A stretch of DNA of 5,626 nt from Chromatiales bacterium (lineage in GTDB: Bacteria; Pseudomonadota; Gammaproteobacteria; UBA6429; Thiohalophilaceae), in NCBI GenBank assembly GCA_027070385.1, contig JALXDW010000275.1:1-5626 (forward strand), written 5' to 3'. Position 1 is the stretch's first letter, and the number at the start of each line of letters is the position of its first letter. Made by a program: the position numbers and the translations under genes. Under the pieces are notes generated by a model. That model was not told the DNA's origin, did not search any database, and worked only from the letters and a program-made list of their open reading frames with translations. Shown piece by piece: positions 1 to 5,626 of the stretch.

Positions 1-458
1 GCAATACCTTCACCCCGACCAGTAAAGCCCATGCCTTCTGTTGTTGTAGCTTTGACGTTAATATTGGATTTATCGGTTTGCAAATCTGCTGCAATATTTT
101 TTCTCATATTGCTTGTGTACGATGCCATTTTGGGTGCTTGCGCAATGATGGTAATATCGGCATTTTGTATTTTATAATCATCGGCTTTCATTAAGACAAC
201 AACATGGCGCAGCAAAATACGGCTGTCGACATTTTTAAATTCATCACTGTTATCTGGAAAATGTTTACCGATATCGCCCAAAGCCAATGCACCTAAAATT
301 GCATCACATAAAGCGTGCAGCACCACATCACCATCTGAATGAGCCAACAAACACTTTGTATGCGGAATACTGACTCCTCCCAAGATTAATTCAGCATCCG
401 TATTAACCCTATCGGAAAATTTATGTGCATCGAAACCATTTCCTATTCTGATATCCAT
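1..458 (-). CDS. ispF: 2-C-methyl-D-erythritol 2,4-cyclodiphosphate synthase IspF, C-terminus cut by window edge
   Basis: IspF cyclises CDP-methylerythritol 2-phosphate to methylerythritol cyclodiphosphate and releases CMP; this is step 5 of the MEP isoprenoid pathway, in the cytosol. I translated the frame by hand: 152 complete codons with no stop, leaving the window near the end of the protein. By comparison with E. coli IspF (159 aa) about 16 residues are missing. Visible hallmarks are GNGFDAHKF at residues 6-14, giving zinc ligands D10 and H12, AHSDGD at 39-44 and H48 as the third zinc ligand. [10 protein letters not shown] follows at 60-69, then AQAPKM at 106-111 and [16 protein letters not shown] at 136-151. 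The family works as a homotrimer with active sites between subunits. The start is ATG with only a weak purine stretch (AAGAAA) before it. It lies 24 bases after the ispD stop, so coupled or operonic expression is likely. GNG replaces the GHG of E. coli, which I regard as ordinary variation. Confidence 0.96.
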   Translation of the reverse strand, partial: MDIRIGNGFDAHKFSDRVNTDAELILGGVSIPHTKCLLAHSDGDVVLHALCDAILGALALGDIGKHFPDNSDEFKNVDSRILLRHVVVLMKADDYKIQNADITIIAQAPKMASYTSNMRKNIAADLQTDKSNINVKATTTEGMGFTGRGEGI

Positions 459-482
459 TTTATTTCTTGTCCGCTACTCGTA

Positions 483-1211
483 CTACGAAAATTCCTGTTG
501 TCCCAGATAAAATGCTGCTAACTGTAAATCATCCGGTTGAGTAATTTTAATATTACAACTGTTGCCTTCAACCATCACGGGTTTTAGCCCTGACTGTTCT
601 ATTGCAGACGATTCATCAGTTACCGGAATTGCTTTTTTCTGACATTCGGTTAAAGCCTTATGTAAGGTGCCAATCTGAAACATTTGCGGGGTTAACGCAT
701 GCCAAAGATTTTCCCGATCTTCTGTTGTCTGAATTTTCAACGTGGTGCTTTTATCAGCCACTATACGCTTCATTGTATCTCGAACCGGTAAACCTAAAAT
801 GCCCCCAACTGCATGTGTTTTAAGTTTTTCAACCAGGCGGGTAATATCTTCAACAGGCACACACGGACGTGCCGCATCGTGTACTAATACCCAATCATTA
901 TCATCTGCAACTGTTTTAAGGTATTCAAGTGCAGACAATACCGAATCACTGCGCTCTGCTCCACCTTCGACAATCTGTATCGGATAGGCCGCTACCGAAG
1001 ACAGGTTAATAAAATATTCATCCTCAGCTGACAGGGCAACAATGATTTTTTGAAACAGGTTGCAAGCAGCAAGCTTACCCAATGTATGTTCAATAACACT
1101 GCGACCATTCACTCGAATATATTGTTTAGGCATCGCTGCACCCATGCGGCTACCTGTACCGGCAGCCGGGATAATCGCCCAGATTTTTGCTGTCTCTGCT
1201 GAATGGCTCAC
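483..1211 (-). CDS. ispD: 2-C-methyl-D-erythritol 4-phosphate cytidylyltransferase IspD
   Basis: IspD joins CTP and methylerythritol 4-phosphate to give CDP-methylerythritol and pyrophosphate, step 3 of the MEP pathway. The product has 242 residues, near the 236 of E. coli. The nucleotide-binding signature PAAGTGSRMG at residues 15-24 leads into PKQY at 28-31, with R22 and K29 as the expected catalytic residues. Next come GGAERSDSV at 83-91, VHDAARPCV at 110-118 and VRDTMKR at 143-149. R166 in the DRENLWHALTPQ stretch and K222 in NIKITQPDDL match the substrate-binding Arg and Lys of E. coli. The start codon is GTG. An in-frame TAA sits one codon upstream (1215-1217), so no earlier start is possible, and the next in-frame Met (M23) lies inside the signature. 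A GAGGG sequence 11 bases upstream is the likely ribosome site. CTP made by PyrG, encoded nearby, is its co-substrate, though that link is only inference. Confidence 0.97.
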   Translation of the reverse strand: MSHSAETAKIWAIIPAAGTGSRMGAAMPKQYIRVNGRSVIEHTLGKLAACNLFQKIIVALSAEDEYFINLSSVAAYPIQIVEGGAERSDSVLSALEYLKTVADDNDWVLVHDAARPCVPVEDITRLVEKLKTHAVGGILGLPVRDTMKRIVADKSTTLKIQTTEDRENLWHALTPQMFQIGTLHKALTECQKKAIPVTDESSAIEQSGLKPVMVEGNSCNIKITQPDDLQLAAFYLGQQEFS

Positions 1212-1222
1212 TCTTTAAAATG

Positions 1223-1227
1223 CCCTC
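1223..1227 (-). promoter_or_regulatory. Likely Shine-Dalgarno site for the GTG-started ispD
   Basis: On the minus strand GAGGG lies 11 bases before the ispD GTG start. The spacing is a little long. It supports the GTG as the true start, because a stop codon in the same frame lies just upstream and no ATG is available near the expected N-terminus. Confidence 0.5.
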
Positions 1228-1239
1228 AATAATCCATTT

Positions 1240-1518
1240 TTATTCTTCAATTACCTGAAAGAATGTTTCATCTTCCTTTATCATGCCTAATTCGCTGCGC
1301 GCTCTTTCTTCTATCGCCTGTAAACCGGATTTCAAGTCTTTTACTTCTGCTTCCAGTGCATTATTGCGCTGTTTTAATCGCGCATTTTGCCGCTGTTGTA
1401 ATTTTATTGTTTTTTCCAGTTTCCACGCTGCCGTAATACCACCTTCGCCTAACCATAAGTCATATTGCAGTAATATGAATAATATGGCGAGTACAATGGC
1501 GAGGTAGCGCGTTGGCAT
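1240..1518 (-). CDS. ftsB: Cell division protein FtsB (DivIC family)
   Basis: FtsB is a small bitopic inner-membrane protein. With FtsL and FtsQ it forms the divisome subcomplex that helps activate septal peptidoglycan synthesis by FtsW and FtsI. This product has 92 residues (E. coli 103). A single membrane segment spans about residues 5-21. The family hallmark YDLWLGEGG follows at 19-27, then a charged coiled coil at about 31-72 with repeated Lys, Gln, Leu and Arg. The conserved periplasmic motif ERARSELGMIK lies at 71-81, and the tail ETFFQVIEE closes the protein. Compared with E. coli it lacks the short polar tail after the ETF(F/Y) motif. The ATG start is only 5 bases after the eno stop and has no strong Shine-Dalgarno sequence, so translational coupling to eno is plausible. 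The eno-ftsB-ispD order is typical of Gammaproteobacteria and supports the call. Confidence 0.95.
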   Translation of the reverse strand: MPTRYLAIVLAILFILLQYDLWLGEGGITAAWKLEKTIKLQQRQNARLKQRNNALEAEVKDLKSGLQAIEERARSELGMIKEDETFFQVIEE

Positions 1519-1523
1519 TTGTT

Positions 1524-2818
<1,295 letters not shown>

Positions 2819-2869
2819 ATCATTCATACCAAACAAGCACATGCCCATCCGGTTATATTATTAAAAAAT

Positions 2870-4516
<1,647 letters not shown>

Positions 4517-4576
4517 TCAGCTCATATCCATTTACAGGATAGTGCAGCAATAAATTTGGTGTTTCTTCCAAGTTAT

Positions 4577-4608
4577 TAATTTATATGAAGTTTCTGACAT
4601 ATAAATTA
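4577..4608. repeat. Perfect 11-bp AT-rich inverted repeat upstream of pyrG
   Basis: TAATTTATATG at 4577-4587 is the exact reverse complement of CATATAAATTA at 4598-4608, with a 10-base spacer. The pairing stops at both flanks. It lies about 85 bases before the pyrG start. It could be the dyad operator of a dimeric regulator or an RNA stem in the leader. No T-run follows on the minus strand, so it is not a terminator for that direction. Short AT-rich dyads also arise by chance, but 11 perfect pairs is longer than I would expect in a gap of this size. Confidence 0.7.
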
Positions 4609-4648
4609 CAAGTCGAATAAAATAAGATTTATTTATTCTGGCATTGTA

Positions 4649-4684
4649 TTTTGCGCGTTTTCTGATTTTGATGCAATCGCAAAA
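4649..4684. repeat. 7-bp inverted repeat with 22-base loop
   Basis: TTTTGCG at 4649-4655 is complementary to CGCAAAA at 4678-4684. An overlapping alternative pairs GCGTTTT (4655-4661) with AAAACGC (4681-4687). The two pairings exclude each other, and the second would also take one base of the neighbouring hairpin. This gives a small set of competing stems, but each is short and AT-rich, so function is uncertain. Confidence 0.4.
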
Positions 4685-4717
4685 CGCCTCAAAGTGCTGA
4701 TTTGAGGATATTTTTTT
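4681..4717. terminator. Terminator-like hairpin downstream of tilS
   Basis: A 7-bp perfect stem, CCTCAAA (4687-4693) with TTTGAGG (4701-4707), encloses a 7-base loop. Seven T residues follow on the plus strand at 4711-4717 and four A residues precede it at 4681-4684. For minus-strand transcripts leaving tilS, 68 bases after its stop, the stem is followed by CG and only four T, which makes a weak terminator. In the plus direction the T-run is better, but no plus-strand gene feeds it. The flanking A and T tracts give a bidirectional layout. Three G-C pairs make the stem weak. Confidence 0.4.
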
Positions 4718-4775
4718 AAAAAACAAGCAACAAAAATAATAAACGCTGTACTGCTAACCTCATCGATGAAGCGAG

Positions 4776-5626
4776 TTATTCAAACCGGATCTGGTAGCCG
4801 ACTTCATCCGCCGCTGCAACAAACGGTTCACAAAGACAATACCCCACTACCTGCGCCAATTCATCTTCAACATAAATCAGTGGAATGCGGTTGCGTTGCC
4901 ACGGTGGCACCTGCCACTCCTGAAACAATTTTTTAAGCTTATGGTGATGTTCAGCTCGCCCCTGTGGTCGGCACATTTCACCACCTTGTCTGAAACGAAT
5001 GTTGACCTGCTTGGACTGAAGCTGTTTAACACTCAGACCCTTGCCACAACATTGCTCCGTTACAAGTTGTCGCCCCGCTATCTCAAACGATTTTTCCGGC
5101 CGCCATACCAATACTTCCGTTTGAACAGCTGAAATATCTTCCGGCTTGTCAGCATAAAGCTTGCCCTGATAGCGTTGAACCCTTGCGCCATGCCAGCTTA
5201 CACAGGGTTGACTGTCAGCGGCAGCATTTAATACTTCATTAACAATACGCTCCAAATGTATTGTGTCAGGCATGGTTAGTTTGCATACATGATGTAGCCA
5301 GTACCGCAAAACATTTTTCTGCCTATGAACCGGCAATGTTTGCAACGCATTAATAGAAACAGGGTTGGTTTCAATCTGAAGTTGCTCTAAATCCAGTTGT
5401 GCGAGTTCATCAACCAGTTTTTTATTTCTATCCTGATTGGCTTTTTGCGTCCGCTCCATCTCAAGTTTTCTGGCGTGGCTTAATTTTAGTTCGCGAGCAA
5501 CTTCAACAATAACTTCATTTGAATATGGATCTAAAATATCTTCCAAAGCAACACGACCTACAATTCTGTCTCTAAGCGGCTCAATGATTTCACCTTGTTC
5601 TTCCAAAGCAGTAATCCAAATACCGT
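4776..5626 (-). CDS. tilS: tRNA(Ile)-lysidine synthetase TilS, C-terminal part, with an anomalous N-terminal segment
   Basis: TilS uses ATP and lysine to convert the wobble cytidine of the CAU anticodon of tRNA(Ile) to lysidine, so that the tRNA reads AUA. About 235 TilS-like residues are visible. Numbering from the TTG codon at 5604-5606: a helical stretch with LVDELAQLDL (64-73), the substrate-recognition domain with LPVHRQKNVLRYWL (91-104) and the pattern PCVSWHGARVQRYQGKLY (134-151). The C-terminal domain follows, with IRFRQGGE (203-210), CRPQGR (212-217), LKKLFQE (224-230), VPPW (233-236) and IPLIYVEDEL (241-250). The PP-loop ATPase domain with its SGGxDS motif is not in the window. The frame has no stop up to the right edge, so no start can be assigned. 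Upstream of about residue 40 the sequence is RpoC-like, not TilS-like; see the separate entry. The LKLSH at 40-44 aligns roughly with RWPH of E. coli TilS, where the similarity begins. tilS next to pyrG is common in Gammaproteobacteria such as Pseudomonas. Confidence 0.88.
   Translation of the reverse strand, partial: GIWITALEEQGEIIEPLRDRIVGRVALEDILDPYSNEVIVEVARELKLSHARKLEMERTQKANQDRNKKLVDELAQLDLEQLQIETNPVSINALQTLPVHRQKNVLRYWLHHVCKLTMPDTIHLERIVNEVLNAAADSQPCVSWHGARVQRYQGKLYADKPEDISAVQTEVLVWRPEKSFEIAGRQLVTEQCCGKGLSVKQLQSKQVNIRFRQGGEMCRPQGRAEHHHKLKKLFQEWQVPPWQRNRIPLIYVEDELAQVVGYCLCEPFVAAADEVGYQIRFE
5490..5626 (-). other. RpoC-like coding segment in frame with tilS
   Basis: The last ~45 codons before the right edge read GIWITALEEQ, then GEIIEPLRDRIVGRVALEDI, then a segment ending near EVIVEVARE. 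From memory this aligns without gaps to E. coli RNA polymerase beta-prime, in the part just before the second zinc-binding site (GDVKEPLRDRVLGRV, then AEDV and a proline two residues later). The shared core is EPLRDR, GRV, ED and P at matching spacing. The GIW and ALEDI wording is more like non-proteobacterial RpoC, where the segment follows a DCGT motif. The second zinc site of RpoC (four Cys) does not follow; TilS does. TilS is not known to contain such a segment. The stretch favours ATT, GTT, GAA and TTG codons. I judge an assembly chimera at a contig end most likely, and a real rearrangement or fusion less likely. Confidence 0.72.

Noticed and set aside
602..987. Plus-strand open frames opposite ispD, and similar ones opposite ftsB, eno, pyrG and tilS
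   Set aside because: All lie wholly or almost wholly opposite well-conserved genes, and their translations show no domain or membrane pattern of a real protein. They are antisense shadows.
4532..4726. A 64-codon open frame on the minus strand inside the tilS-pyrG gap
   Set aside because: It begins at a TTG in an A/T tract, has no Shine-Dalgarno sequence and runs through the hairpin and dyad structures. Its product is a basic, low-complexity string with no family features.
4760..4769. The 10-bp palindrome TCATCGATGA just after the tilS stop
   Set aside because: It has no loop and so cannot form a hairpin, lies beyond the gene, and is short enough to arise by chance.
5539..5610. A 12-base direct repeat (TCTTCCAAAGCA) at 5539-5550 and 5599-5610
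   Set aside because: The copies are exactly 60 bases apart and both encode Ala-Leu-Glu plus an acidic residue in the RpoC-like segment. Chance codon similarity explains them better than a repeat element.

Overview
The window reads as a moderately AT-rich stretch of a gammaproteobacterial chromosome. All six supported genes lie on the minus strand. In transcription order (right to left) they are tilS (C-terminal part), pyrG, eno, ftsB, ispD and ispF (cut by the left edge). The proteins resemble Escherichia coli and Pseudomonas orthologues, and eno-ftsB-ispD-ispF is a well-known gammaproteobacterial neighbourhood. The genus cannot be named from this sequence.

Right part (4776-5626): a frame that is open to the right edge encodes the C-terminal ~235 residues of TilS, the tRNA(Ile) lysidine synthetase. 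About 45 codons at its right end do not look like TilS. They match the region of RNA polymerase beta-prime (RpoC) that lies just before its second zinc site. The switch falls near 5475-5500. It is either a chimeric assembly join or a real rearrangement, and it is the main anomaly of the window.

Middle (4493-4775): a 283-base AT-rich gap between tilS and pyrG. It holds a short terminator-like hairpin with A/T tracts, a 7-bp inverted repeat with a long loop, and a perfect 11-bp inverted repeat about 85 bases before the pyrG start. I see no credible gene in it.

Left part (1-4492): pyrG (CTP synthase), a 62-base gap, then eno (enolase), ftsB (divisome coiled-coil protein), ispD and ispF (steps 3 and 5 of the MEP isoprenoid pathway). 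The gaps from eno onward are 5, 28 and 24 bases, so eno-ftsB-ispD-ispF is probably one operon, perhaps with read-through from pyrG. The kdsA gene that Pseudomonas carries between pyrG and eno is absent, as in E. coli.

The genes are all core housekeeping functions: tRNA modification, nucleotide synthesis, glycolysis, division and isoprenoid supply for membrane and cell-wall carriers. I found no mobile element, CRISPR array, RNA gene or defence locus, and no convincing new system. The only points worth a second look are the TilS/RpoC-like junction and the dyads before pyrG.
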